From positions 27,963 through 91,962 of the forward strand of contig CAJUDQ010000001.1 of the NCBI GenBank assembly GCA_910585215.1: DNA of 64,000 nucleotides, written 5' to 3'. Made by a program: the position numbers and the translations under genes. The number at the start of each line of letters is the position of its first letter. The first letter of the stretch is position 1. This stretch comes from an uncultured Lachnospiraceae bacterium. Lineage in GTDB: Bacteria > Bacillota > Clostridia > Lachnospirales > Lachnospiraceae. Shown here one piece after another: positions 19,646 through 27,476 of this stretch. Under the pieces are notes generated by a model. It saw nothing but the letters and a program-made list of their open reading frames with translations, was not told the origin of the DNA and ran no database searches.

Positions 19646-21286
19646 TTACTCTGCTTCCTCTTTTTGCGTATCTGTTTCCAATATAATTTTTCTAAGCGGC
19701 AAAATACTTCCCGGTGACACAGAAAGCTCATCTACACCCATTTTTAGAAAATCCTTTGTAAGCTCTGTATCCGCGCCAAGCTCTCCGCAGATGCCGGCCC
19801 ATATCCCCGCCTGATGTGCATTTTCCACCACCATCTTAATCATGCGCAGCACTGCCGGATGATGTGCATCATAAAACATATCAAGTTTCGGATTCTGACG
19901 GTCAACCGCAAGGGTATATTGCGTCAAATCATTGGTTCCTATACTGAAGAAATCCACATGCTTTGCCAGCTCATCACTGACCATAACGGCAGCCGGAGTC
20001 TCTATCATAATCCCCTGCTCCGGATTTCCATATTCAATATTCTGCATATCAAGCTCTGCGCAAACCTCAGATACAATTTCCTGAATCCTCTTTACTTCCC
20101 ATACACTGGTTATCATTGGATACATAATCGCAATTTTCCCATAGGCACTTGCCCGAAACAGTGCCCGAAGCTGCGTTTTAAATACATCTTCTCTTGTCAG
20201 GCAGATTCGGATTGCACGAACTCCCATAGCTGGATTTTCCTCATGAGCCAGCTTAAAATAATCGCACTGCTTATCTGCTCCAATATCCAGAGTACGGATA
20301 ATCACACGTTTTCCCGCCATTGTTTCGGCCACTGTTCTGTAAATCTGAAACTGCTCCTCTTCTGTTGGAAAATCCTCTTTTTCCAGATAAATAAACTCAC
20401 TCCGAAACAGTCCGATACCACCTGCATCATTTTTGATAACCATTGCCAAATCTTTTATATTTCCAATATTGGCATACAGCATAATCCTTTTTCCATCAAG
20501 AGTAATGTTTTCCTTTCCCTTGAGCTGTTTTAACAGCTCCTTTTTTTCTGCCTCTTTCTTTTGTTTTTCCTGCATCTGGGAAAGAGTCTCCTCATCCGGT
20601 TCCACATATATACAACCTTTGATACCGTCTACTACGGTCAGTTTTCCATCTACTGTCTCATCTAACGGCATCTCTGTCCCTATCAGCGCTGGAATCCCCA
20701 TAGTTCTTGCCAGAATCGCGGTATGGGAATTTACAGAACCGTGTACAGTTACAAAAGAAAGTATTTTATCCTTATCAAGCTGTACAGTTTCCGAAGGCGC
20801 CAAATCATCCGCAAGAATAATCACCGGCTCATCCGAATCCACACCCGTATTTGCACTTCCATTTAAAATTGACAAAATCCGTTCAGAAATATCCTTTACA
20901 TCTGCCGCACGCTCTCTCATATATTCATCATCCATTGCAGAAAACATCTGTGAAAAATTATCACTGGTCATTCCTACTGCATATTCTGCATTTACCTTTT
21001 GTGTATGAATGATATTTTCAACAGATTCATTATAGTCATCGTCTTCTAACATCATCTGATGAATCTCAAAAATAGCTGCATTTGCTTCGCCCACTTCTTT
21101 GACCGCCTTGTCATACAATCCTTTTAATTGTCTGACTGCTTCCTGCTTCGCCTCCTCATAACGCTCCTGTTCTCTGTCTGTATCCTCCACCCGAATACGC
21201 TTCACCTGTTGTCTTCCTTTTTGATAAACCTTTATTTTTCCAATCGCGATTCCGCCAAATACACTTTTTCCATGAAATATCTGCAT
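19646..21286 (-). CDS. ptsI: PTS enzyme I (phosphoenolpyruvate-protein phosphotransferase)
   Basis: 546 aa. Phosphoryl-accepting His188 is in GSVNSHTAILAR; the C-terminal PEP-binding barrel has GGIGLFRSEFIYL, NPAMGVRAIR, and the FSIGTNDLTQYTLAVDR and GICGELG segments. Catalyses phosphate transfer from PEP to HPr in the cytoplasm. It follows ptsH after a 307-bp gap containing a terminator-like hairpin and a MITE-like element, so its expression may be partly uncoupled. fruR starts 33 nt after its stop. Confidence 0.96.
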   Translation of the reverse strand: MQIFHGKSVFGGIAIGKIKVYQKGRQQVKRIRVEDTDREQERYEEAKQEAVRQLKGLYDKAVKEVGEANAAIFEIHQMMLEDDDYNESVENIIHTQKVNAEYAVGMTSDNFSQMFSAMDDEYMRERAADVKDISERILSILNGSANTGVDSDEPVIILADDLAPSETVQLDKDKILSFVTVHGSVNSHTAILARTMGIPALIGTEMPLDETVDGKLTVVDGIKGCIYVEPDEETLSQMQEKQKKEAEKKELLKQLKGKENITLDGKRIMLYANIGNIKDLAMVIKNDAGGIGLFRSEFIYLEKEDFPTEEEQFQIYRTVAETMAGKRVIIRTLDIGADKQCDYFKLAHEENPAMGVRAIRICLTREDVFKTQLRALFRASAYGKIAIMYPMITSVWEVKRIQEIVSEVCAELDMQNIEYGNPEQGIMIETPAAVMVSDELAKHVDFFSIGTNDLTQYTLAVDRQNPKLDMFYDAHHPAVLRMIKMVVENAHQAGIWAGICGELGADTELTKDFLKMGVDELSVSPGSILPLRKIILETDTQKEEAE

Positions 21287-21323
21287 AGTATCCCTCCATT
21301 CTATTATTTCAATCCACTTGTGG

Positions 21324-21465
21324 CAGTTAAAAGCAAGACAATTATATGGATTGCCTTACGGCAGCAGGGAATAACCACTTTCCCTCCGCCCACTGTTGCC
21401 GTTATGATTGTTTTGGACAATTCCCTCCCCCGCCTAAGAGGAAGGGGAATCCTTGCTGTTAATTG
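21324..21465. mobile_element. MITE-like element between ptsH and ptsI
   Basis: 142 bp bounded by imperfect inverted repeats: 21324-21337 (CAGTTAAAAGCAAG) and the complement of 21452-21465 (CAATTAACAGCAAG), 12 of 14 matching. The interior is visibly richer in G and C than its surroundings and has further dyads (for example CCTCCCCC with GAGGAAGGGG). No transposase frame is present. No clear target-site duplication is seen, so the mobile nature is inferred from structure and composition. Confidence 0.45.
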
Positions 21466-21477
21466 TTGAATCTTGTC

Positions 21478-21521
21478 AAAAGGGCTGCCATAATCTGATT
21501 TTCTGTTCTGGCAGCCCTTTT
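21478..21521. terminator. Strong hairpin downstream of ptsH
   Basis: A perfect 13-bp stem: 21478-21490 with 21509-21521, GC core GGGCTGCC. T-runs exist on both sides (better on the plus strand). On the minus strand it would end or attenuate the fruK-fruA-ptsH transcript before ptsI. Confidence 0.7.
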
Positions 21522-21593
21522 ATTTTACAATCAATATAATCACTTTTTACTGATTATGCGGCAGGTATTTACTTAATTACCGATGGTAAATAC

Positions 21594-21851
21594 CTATAAA
21601 TTTTCTTTCATAAATGTTTCAATCGCCTGACATGCCTCTGCCTCATCCTCTCCGTCAAAGGTCATTTTTACCTCCATGCCTTTCTTTACTGCAAGTCCCA
21701 TAATTCCGAAAATACGCTTGCAGTCGCCTTCCTTTCCGTCTTTGCTAATTTTAATATTACAGGAAAAGCCCTTTGCCGCCTTTACAAGCTCTCCTGCCGG
21801 ACGTGCATGGATTCCTTCTGGGTCTGTAATTGTGTAGGTAAATTCTTTCAT
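21594..21851 (-). CDS. ptsH: HPr-family phosphocarrier with Arg at position 46
   Basis: 85 aa. GIHARPAG with active His15 receives phosphate from enzyme I. The regulatory site normally read as Ser46 (KSI-x-G) is here K45-R46-I47 (codon CGT), so HPr kinase cannot modify it. It sits between fruA and ptsI and AGGAGG precedes the ATG. It probably serves the fructose permease rather than CcpA-mediated catabolite repression; a second ordinary HPr would be expected elsewhere in the genome. Confidence 0.92.
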   Translation of the reverse strand: MKEFTYTITDPEGIHARPAGELVKAAKGFSCNIKISKDGKEGDCKRIFGIMGLAVKKGMEVKMTFDGEDEAEACQAIETFMKENL

Positions 21852-21990
21852 GATTATTTCCTCCTAAAATTTATTTTCTATTTATTTTTCTTTTTTCACA
21901 GGAAACTGCGTTGCATTTTCCATAAAACAACTCTTGCCAAACCTCTGTTGTTAAACAAAGCATTGAAATAGTTTCACATACTTATAATTT

Positions 21991-23910
21991 TCAGGCGCTT
22001 TGCTGTTCATTTACCGGTTTTTTCAATAAACCAAGCAGTACTGCTGATACGATTGTTCCCACTACCAGCGCTACAAGATACATCAACGCATTTCCCACTA
22101 CCGGAAATACAAAGATTCCTCCATGTGGTGCCATTAAGGTACAGGCAAACGCCATCGACAAGGCTCCTGCTATTCCAGAGCCGACAATACAGGATGGAAG
22201 TACATGCAGCGGGTCAGACGCCGCAAACGGAATCGCTCCTTCTGTAATAAATGCCAATCCCATAATAAAATTTGTTGGTCCAGCCTCTCTCTGTTCTCTT
22301 GTAAATTTATTCTTAAAAAACATGGTTGCCAGTGCAATTGCGCATGGCGGCGTCATACCTCCAATCATAACCGCTGCCATAATATCATAATTTCCAGCTG
22401 CAATCGATGCTGTTCCAAATACATAAGCCGCCTTGTTAAACGGTCCTCCCATGTCAATCGCCATCATGGCGCCTAAAACAAAACCTAAAATTATTTTACT
22501 GGAACCACCCATACCTGTCAACCCGTTATTTAATGCTGTATTAATTGCCCCCATAATCGGTTCGACGATATAATTCATACCAACACCCATAATAAAAATA
22601 CCAACCACCGGATAAATCAGAACCGGTGCAAGCTTCTCAATAGCTTCCGGCATTTTCTCACAGATTTTACGAAGCAGCAAAATCAGATAACCGGCTGCAA
22701 ATCCTGCCACCAAAGCACCCAGAAAACCAGATTTTCCGCCAGATGCCAACATTCCACCCACAAATCCAAGTGCCAGCGCCGGTCTGTCACCAATGGCCAT
22801 AGCAATAAATCCCGCCAACACTGGAAGCATAAATCCAAAAGCTTTGTCTCCAATCCCTTTAAATAATGCCGCCGCAAAGGTAATACTTCCAAAATTTCCT
22901 CTTTCTTCCTCTGAAAGAGCATTGATATCCACACCAAAGCCGTCAATCAGAAATGCAATCGCTATTAATATACCCCCGCCTACTACAAATGGAAGCATAT
23001 GCGAAACACCATTCATAAGCTGTGTGTAAATCTGATGTCCTATGCTCTGCTTTCCAGAAGTCCCTTCCTTTTTCACTGCCTGAGCTGCTTTGTATACCGG
23101 TGCATTTCCAGATATTGCCTTTTCCAAAAGCTCTTCCGCTTTGCTAATGCCGTCTGAAACCTGACATTCAATTACCTTTTTTCCATCAAAGCGGTCCATT
23201 GGCACCTGCGCATCTGCCGCTACAATAATACAATGGGCCTCTTCAATTTCCTTTTGTGTCAAAACATTTTTTGCTCCGCCGGAACCTCTTGTCTCTACTT
23301 TAAGAAAACAACCTTTGACCTTCGCAGCCTTTTCAAGCCCTTCCGCTGCCATATAAGTATGCGCAATACCAGTTGGACAGGAAGTAACTGCAAGAATCTT
23401 TACGCCTTCCTTTTCTGACGGTCCATCTGCCAGCCGCTTGTCAATATCTGCCTCCTCTTCGTCTGCCTTATCAATAATATCCAGAAATTCCTCCACGGAC
23501 TTGGCGTTACGGAGATTTTCTGTAAATTCTTCATCCATCAACAGCACGGAAAGCTTGCTTAACACATCAAGATGAATATTGTCCTCGGTATTTGGCGCTG
23601 CAATCAGAAAAATTAAAGTAACCGGTTCTCCGTCGAGCGCGTCAAAATCCACCCCCTGCTTCACTACCATAGCTGCCAGCCCCGGTTTTGTCACAGCACT
23701 GCATTTTCCATGTGGAATAGCGATTCCTTCGCCAATTCCCGTAGTGCTTTCTTCCTCTCTTGCATATACCTGTTTTCTGTATGCTTCTTTGTCATTAATT
23801 TTCCCACTTTTTGCCATAAGGTCAACCATCTGGTCCAGTGCTTCCTTTTTTCCGGACGGTGAACCATTGAGGGAAATACTTCTCTTGTCAAGTAAATCTG
23901 TAATTCTCAT
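21991..23910 (-). CDS. fruA: PTS fructose transporter subunit IIABC
   Basis: 639 aa with domain order IIA (1-150, His67 in IAIPHGK), IIB (about 168-265, Cys178 in VTSCPTGIAHTYMAAE) and IIC (about 290-630, roughly nine membrane segments). It imports fructose and phosphorylates it to fructose-1-phosphate at the membrane. GGAGG precedes ATG 23910. Upstream fruK converts the product to fructose-1,6-bisphosphate; ptsH and ptsI supply phosphate. Confidence 0.95.
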   Translation of the reverse strand: MRITDLLDKRSISLNGSPSGKKEALDQMVDLMAKSGKINDKEAYRKQVYAREEESTTGIGEGIAIPHGKCSAVTKPGLAAMVVKQGVDFDALDGEPVTLIFLIAAPNTEDNIHLDVLSKLSVLLMDEEFTENLRNAKSVEEFLDIIDKADEEEADIDKRLADGPSEKEGVKILAVTSCPTGIAHTYMAAEGLEKAAKVKGCFLKVETRGSGGAKNVLTQKEIEEAHCIIVAADAQVPMDRFDGKKVIECQVSDGISKAEELLEKAISGNAPVYKAAQAVKKEGTSGKQSIGHQIYTQLMNGVSHMLPFVVGGGILIAIAFLIDGFGVDINALSEEERGNFGSITFAAALFKGIGDKAFGFMLPVLAGFIAMAIGDRPALALGFVGGMLASGGKSGFLGALVAGFAAGYLILLLRKICEKMPEAIEKLAPVLIYPVVGIFIMGVGMNYIVEPIMGAINTALNNGLTGMGGSSKIILGFVLGAMMAIDMGGPFNKAAYVFGTASIAAGNYDIMAAVMIGGMTPPCAIALATMFFKNKFTREQREAGPTNFIMGLAFITEGAIPFAASDPLHVLPSCIVGSGIAGALSMAFACTLMAPHGGIFVFPVVGNALMYLVALVVGTIVSAVLLGLLKKPVNEQQSA

Positions 23911-24041
23911 AAAAATCCTCCATTCTTATTATAGTTTTCAATCCCTTTTTGATACAACATTTTATATGTCACAAGCAACTGTTTCTATTTTAGTAGTATT
24001 TTTATTCATTTTTAAAATGATATAAATGTAAAACTAATTTT

Positions 24042-24061
24042 TTATAAAATACATTTTATAA
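24042..24061. repeat. AT palindrome between fruK and fruA
   Basis: Perfect 9-bp arms, TTATAAAAT and ATTTTATAA, around 2 nt, 14 bp past the fruK stop. It may be a weak mRNA stem in the 164-bp fruK-fruA gap. Confidence 0.35.
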
Positions 24062-24074
24062 TTTACAGGTTGTT

Positions 24075-24977
24075 CTACAATTTTCCATATAACTTCTCAA
24101 TTTCTTCCCTTGTCGCCAGATATTCTGAAAATGCGCTGGCGCTTCCTGCAGATACTCCCATTTTAAAAGCATGCTCATAATCCTGCTGTTCTATCCAGCC
24201 TGCTACAAATCCGGCCACCATGGAATCTCCGGCTCCTACTGCATTGACAAGCTTTCCTTCAGGCGCAGGCATATCATATACTGTTTTATCTTCTGCTACA
24301 AAAACTGCTCCTTCTCCAGCCATAGATACCAGTACGTTTCGAGCCCCCTGTTCTTGAAGCTTTTTGGCATAAGGAATTACATCTTTTCTGCTGGCAAGCT
24401 TTACATGAAAAATCTCTCCAAGCTCATGATTGTTTGGTTTTATTAAAAACGGATGATATTCCAGCACATTAAGAAGTAAATCTTTTGTAGCATCTACTAC
24501 AGTGAGTACTTTACGGGTCTGCAAACGCTTCATAATATCACGGTAAATCATGTCTGGTATGGAAGCCGGTATACTTCCTGCCAATATCAAAATATCTCCA
24601 TCCTGCAGTGCATCCAGTTTTGTTTTCAGTTCTTCCAGATTTTCTTCCTCTATCACTGGTCCCATTCCGTTAATTTCTGTTCCGTCTATGGATTTGAGCT
24701 TTACATTGATTCTTGATATTCCTGAACTGATTTTAATAAAATCCGTCACGATTCCAAGTTCTTTCAATTTTCTGCATATTTCGTCACCGGTAAATCCGGC
24801 CACAAATCCCAGTGCAGTGTTTTGAATCCCCAGATTCATCAGTACAGTGGAAACATTGATTCCCTTTCCTCCCGGCAAAAGAAGCTCAAACGCAGTACGG
24901 TTTGTAAGTCCAAGCTGAAAATCGGGAACGGATACAATATAATCCAGAGACGGATTAAAAGTAACTGTGTAAATCAT
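24075..24977 (-). CDS. fruK: 1-phosphofructokinase (PfkB family)
   Basis: 300 aa. Both PfkB signatures are present: LPGGKGINVSTVLMNLG near residue 35 and NAVGAGDSMVAGFVAG near 250, the latter with the catalytic Asp. It phosphorylates fructose-1-phosphate to fructose-1,6-bisphosphate. AAAGGAGAG precedes ATG 24977. First gene of the fru operon and next to its promoter. Confidence 0.93.
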   Translation of the reverse strand: MIYTVTFNPSLDYIVSVPDFQLGLTNRTAFELLLPGGKGINVSTVLMNLGIQNTALGFVAGFTGDEICRKLKELGIVTDFIKISSGISRINVKLKSIDGTEINGMGPVIEEENLEELKTKLDALQDGDILILAGSIPASIPDMIYRDIMKRLQTRKVLTVVDATKDLLLNVLEYHPFLIKPNNHELGEIFHVKLASRKDVIPYAKKLQEQGARNVLVSMAGEGAVFVAEDKTVYDMPAPEGKLVNAVGAGDSMVAGFVAGWIEQQDYEHAFKMGVSAGSASAFSEYLATREEIEKLYGKL

Positions 24978-25052
24978 AGATTCTCTCCTTTCCAGATATT
25001 TTTTTGTATTAATAGGTAATCAACATAAGCGTTAATTACATCTGATGATGTT

Positions 25053-25081
25053 ATTATACAATCAAATTCATTCAATTTCAA
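25053..25081 (-). promoter_or_regulatory. fruK: fru operon promoter with repeated operator-like motif
   Basis: On the minus strand: TTGAAA (25081-25076), 17-bp spacer, TATAAT (25058-25053). The -35 and spacer contain three direct copies of a TTGAAT/TTGATTG-like word, the style of site bound by DeoR-family FruR. Confidence 0.75.
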
Positions 25082-25339
25082 TCATAATAGTTCACAAAAA
25101 ATCAAATATTTTTGGTGCAAAATGCACAAAATTAATTTAATTTGATTTATTTTGATTATTTGTAATAACTTATCTCTAACTCTATTTTTTCTATTATGGC
25201 TGATACTATACGAAATTTATAAAATATTTTTAAATATTTCATTTTTACTGATTCACAGAGAGTAGGACTGACTTCCTTATTCGTTTTTTCCTATTCAACC
25301 AAAAGTAGAATCATAAATTTAAATTCAAATATATGTTTA

Positions 25340-25368
25340 TTGTAAATAACATCAGGGAGAATTATAAT
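25340..25368 (+). promoter_or_regulatory. Promoter of HTH-PurM gene
   Basis: TTGTAA (25340-25345), 17-bp spacer, TATAAT (25363-25368), 31 bp before the start codon. Confidence 0.65.
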
Positions 25369-25398
25369 CAAAATAACATATAACGTGGAGGAAAAATA

Positions 25399-26643
25399 AT
25401 GTTAGATAATAAAAAAATATCAGAATTTATTGCAAACAAAAGAAAACAGCTTGGCATGACACAGACAGATGTGGCCGAAAAATTAAAGGTTTCTTTTCAG
25501 GCGGTTTCAAAATGGGAAAATGGTACTTTGCCAAATGTGGAAGTTTTAGTGGAATTATCTAAAATTTTAAATACGTCAGTGGATGAAATCCTTTTAGGGC
25601 GGGATAAAGAGAATGAAACCTATTCCTATAGCAAATCCGGAGTGGATATTTCCTATACAGATTCTATCAAAAAAGAAATGGCACAATATTTAAAAACAGA
25701 TAATAAACGCGTCTTAAATGGTTTGGGACCTTTTGCATCTTTATATGATATTGGATTTTCCAATATAAAAGAACCTGTACTGGTTTTGAAATCAGAAGAG
25801 CCAGGTTCCAAACAGAAACTGGCTATGGAATATGGATACAGCAGGTCAATATGTCATGATATGATAAATCATCTGGTAAATGATATTGCAGTAATGGGAG
25901 CAAAACCGCTTGCCGTACTAGATACTATCGTATGCGGAAAGGCGGAAAAAGAGACCATAAACTCTTTTATAAAGGGCATATCCGAAGCATGCCGCGAAAA
26001 TGAATGTAATCTTGTCGGAGGAGAAACATCAATTCAACCCGATGTTGTTGGCAGCGGATTATATATACTTACATCCAGTATTGCAGGTATTGTTTCCAAA
26101 AATAATATTATTGACGGAAGCAAAATCAGAGAAGGCGATATTGTACTGGCAATCGCTTCAAATGGTCTTCATACAAACGGTTACACATTAATTCGACTGT
26201 TAATGGAAAAAATGCCGCAGATAAAGCTGGACAAAATAAACGGGGAAACTTTTATAGAACAAATTATGAAGCCCCATACACCATACTACAAAGCGCTGAA
26301 GCCCCTTTTCTCTGATTCCACTGTTCATGGAATGGCGCATATTACAGGCGGAGGCATAGAAGGAAATTTAAGCAGGATTATACCCGACGGATTATGTGCT
26401 GAAATAAATTTGAATCAATTAAAGATACTTCCTATATTTTCCTATATCAAAACAATTGGAACTATTGATGAAGCAGAAATGCTTTCAACTTTTAACTGTG
26501 GCGCTGGTATGATTGTAATTACAGAGAAAAAACATGCAAAACAGGCAGCGGAAATTATCAAGAAATATTATAACTGCTATGAAATTGGAGAAATCAAAAT
26601 GGGAGATAAAAAAGTAGCTTTTAAAAATCATATTGTCTGGTAA
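25399..26643 (+). CDS. XRE-type HTH fused to a PurM/SelD-like AIR synthase domain
   Basis: 414 aa; GGAGG precedes the ATG. Residues 6-62 are a Cro/C1 HTH (MTQTDVAEKLKVSFQAVSKWENG). From about 78 on the protein is a PurM-superfamily unit: SGVDISYTD, NDIAVMGAKPLAVLDTI, CNLVGGETSIQPDV, LAIASNGLHTNGYTLIRLL and HITGGGIEGNLSRIIP. This equals a nearly complete AIR synthase (phosphoribosylformylglycinamidine cyclo-ligase) of ~335 residues. No pur genes are nearby, so it may be a ligand-sensing regulator instead of a biosynthetic enzyme. No frameshift or stop separates the parts. Confidence 0.88.
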   Translation: MLDNKKISEFIANKRKQLGMTQTDVAEKLKVSFQAVSKWENGTLPNVEVLVELSKILNTSVDEILLGRDKENETYSYSKSGVDISYTDSIKKEMAQYLKTDNKRVLNGLGPFASLYDIGFSNIKEPVLVLKSEEPGSKQKLAMEYGYSRSICHDMINHLVNDIAVMGAKPLAVLDTIVCGKAEKETINSFIKGISEACRENECNLVGGETSIQPDVVGSGLYILTSSIAGIVSKNNIIDGSKIREGDIVLAIASNGLHTNGYTLIRLLMEKMPQIKLDKINGETFIEQIMKPHTPYYKALKPLFSDSTVHGMAHITGGGIEGNLSRIIPDGLCAEINLNQLKILPIFSYIKTIGTIDEAEMLSTFNCGAGMIVITEKKHAKQAAEIIKKYYNCYEIGEIKMGDKKVAFKNHIVW

Positions 26644-26650
26644 TCAAATA

Positions 26651-26700
26651 AACCTCTGACATAAATAAACAGAAATGTGCCAGAGGTTTATTTTATTTTT
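26651..26700 (+). terminator. Terminator of HTH-PurM gene
   Basis: AACCTCTG (26651-26658) pairs with CAGAGGTT (26681-26688), followed by a T-rich tract to 26700. Confidence 0.8.
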
Positions 26701-26713
26701 CACTTCTAACTAG

Positions 26714-27232
26714 TCAAACTGTACTGTTGCATATCTGACAGCCCAGAAAGGAAAGAAACGTATTATGCTTCTTGCAGCGTGGAAATCCACAATTTACAGG
26801 GTCACTATTTTCTGCTATATTCAGCCACTCGCTGGCTGCGTTATCATCAATATCATCTTTTGTCATTTTTTTTATATATTCTTTGAATTTTTGAAGATTT
26901 GGCAGAATAAATTCAGGGTCAGGAATGTAATCCAGTTTTTCCCAGTCAAGTTTATTTTCAGCAGATTGAATTATATTTAATAAAAATGTTCTGTCGTTTA
27001 AAAATGTTTTCTTTCTCCATGGCATCTCAACCACATCAAATCCAACTGTTCCAAGACCAAGTTTCTGGTCTCTTTCCGCCAGCCATACTATCAACTGTTT
27101 TTCTTCGTCCGTTTCCGCCAGCGCAGAACCGCTTAATAATAGTATATTTATAAAAACGTCAGTGGTTAAATTCGACATACATATCCAGTTCTCAACTGGT
27201 GTATTTTTATTAAAACGTATAATATTTCCCAC
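26714..27232 (-). CDS. Hypothetical protein with C-terminal zinc-knuckle-like motif
   Basis: 172 aa. GTG 27232 is chosen because GGAGG sits 5 nt upstream; the annotated TTG four codons earlier overlaps that site. The body (GNIIRFNKNTPVENWICMSN, ETDEEKQLIVWLAERD) belongs to a family I have seen only as hypothetical. The last ~25 residues hold Cys-x4-Cys-x2-His and Cys-x2-Cys groups likely to bind zinc. Lone gene, own start region. Confidence 0.7.
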   Translation of the reverse strand: MGNIIRFNKNTPVENWICMSNLTTDVFINILLLSGSALAETDEEKQLIVWLAERDQKLGLGTVGFDVVEMPWRKKTFLNDRTFLLNIIQSAENKLDWEKLDYIPDPEFILPNLQKFKEYIKKMTKDDIDDNAASEWLNIAENSDPVNCGFPRCKKHNTFLSFLGCQICNSTV

Positions 27233-27324
27233 AATAACCTCCAAAAAATATTCCCTTTTCCTATTTTGTAAAATGATAAGATGAATTATATCATATTATT
27301 AGAGAATCAAGCAATATACGAATC

Positions 27325-27438
27325 CTATATTTTTCCTGAGGCATAAGTTGAAAAATAACCCGCTTGATATTCTCCAAATACCGTAATATCGTAAATAGAA
27401 CTGGGGTACAGAATCACTAAATTTTTTGTATTTTGCAT
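27325..27438 (-). CDS. Possible small ORF behind gntP
   Basis: ATG 27438 opens 37 codons. The frame stays open upstream to an AGGAGGGA site at the gntP stop but has no ATG or GTG near it. The product (ending YFSTYASGKI) looks protein-like. It may be a remnant or use a rare start. Confidence 0.25.
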   Translation of the reverse strand: MQNTKNLVILYPSSIYDITVFGEYQAGYFSTYASGKI

Positions 27439-27476
27439 TGTTCTCAAAACTACTTTTACAATTATTGATTTCCCTC

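Larger units (their letters stand above)
21287..21593. other. ptsH-ptsI intergenic region
   Basis: 307 bp without a gene. It contains a GC-richer element with terminal inverted repeats (21324-21465) and a hairpin (21478-21521). A TATAAT on the minus strand at 21341-21346 lacks a good -35. Confidence 0.7.
24978..25398. other. Divergent fruK / HTH-PurM intergenic region
   Basis: 421 bp, very AT-rich, holding the fru promoter (25053-25081, minus) and the promoter of the HTH-PurM gene (25340-25368, plus). No ORF with a ribosome site was seen. Confidence 0.7.

Noticed and set aside
19814..20533. 239-codon plus-strand frame opposite ptsI
   Set aside because: Shadow frame; ptsI coding is certain.
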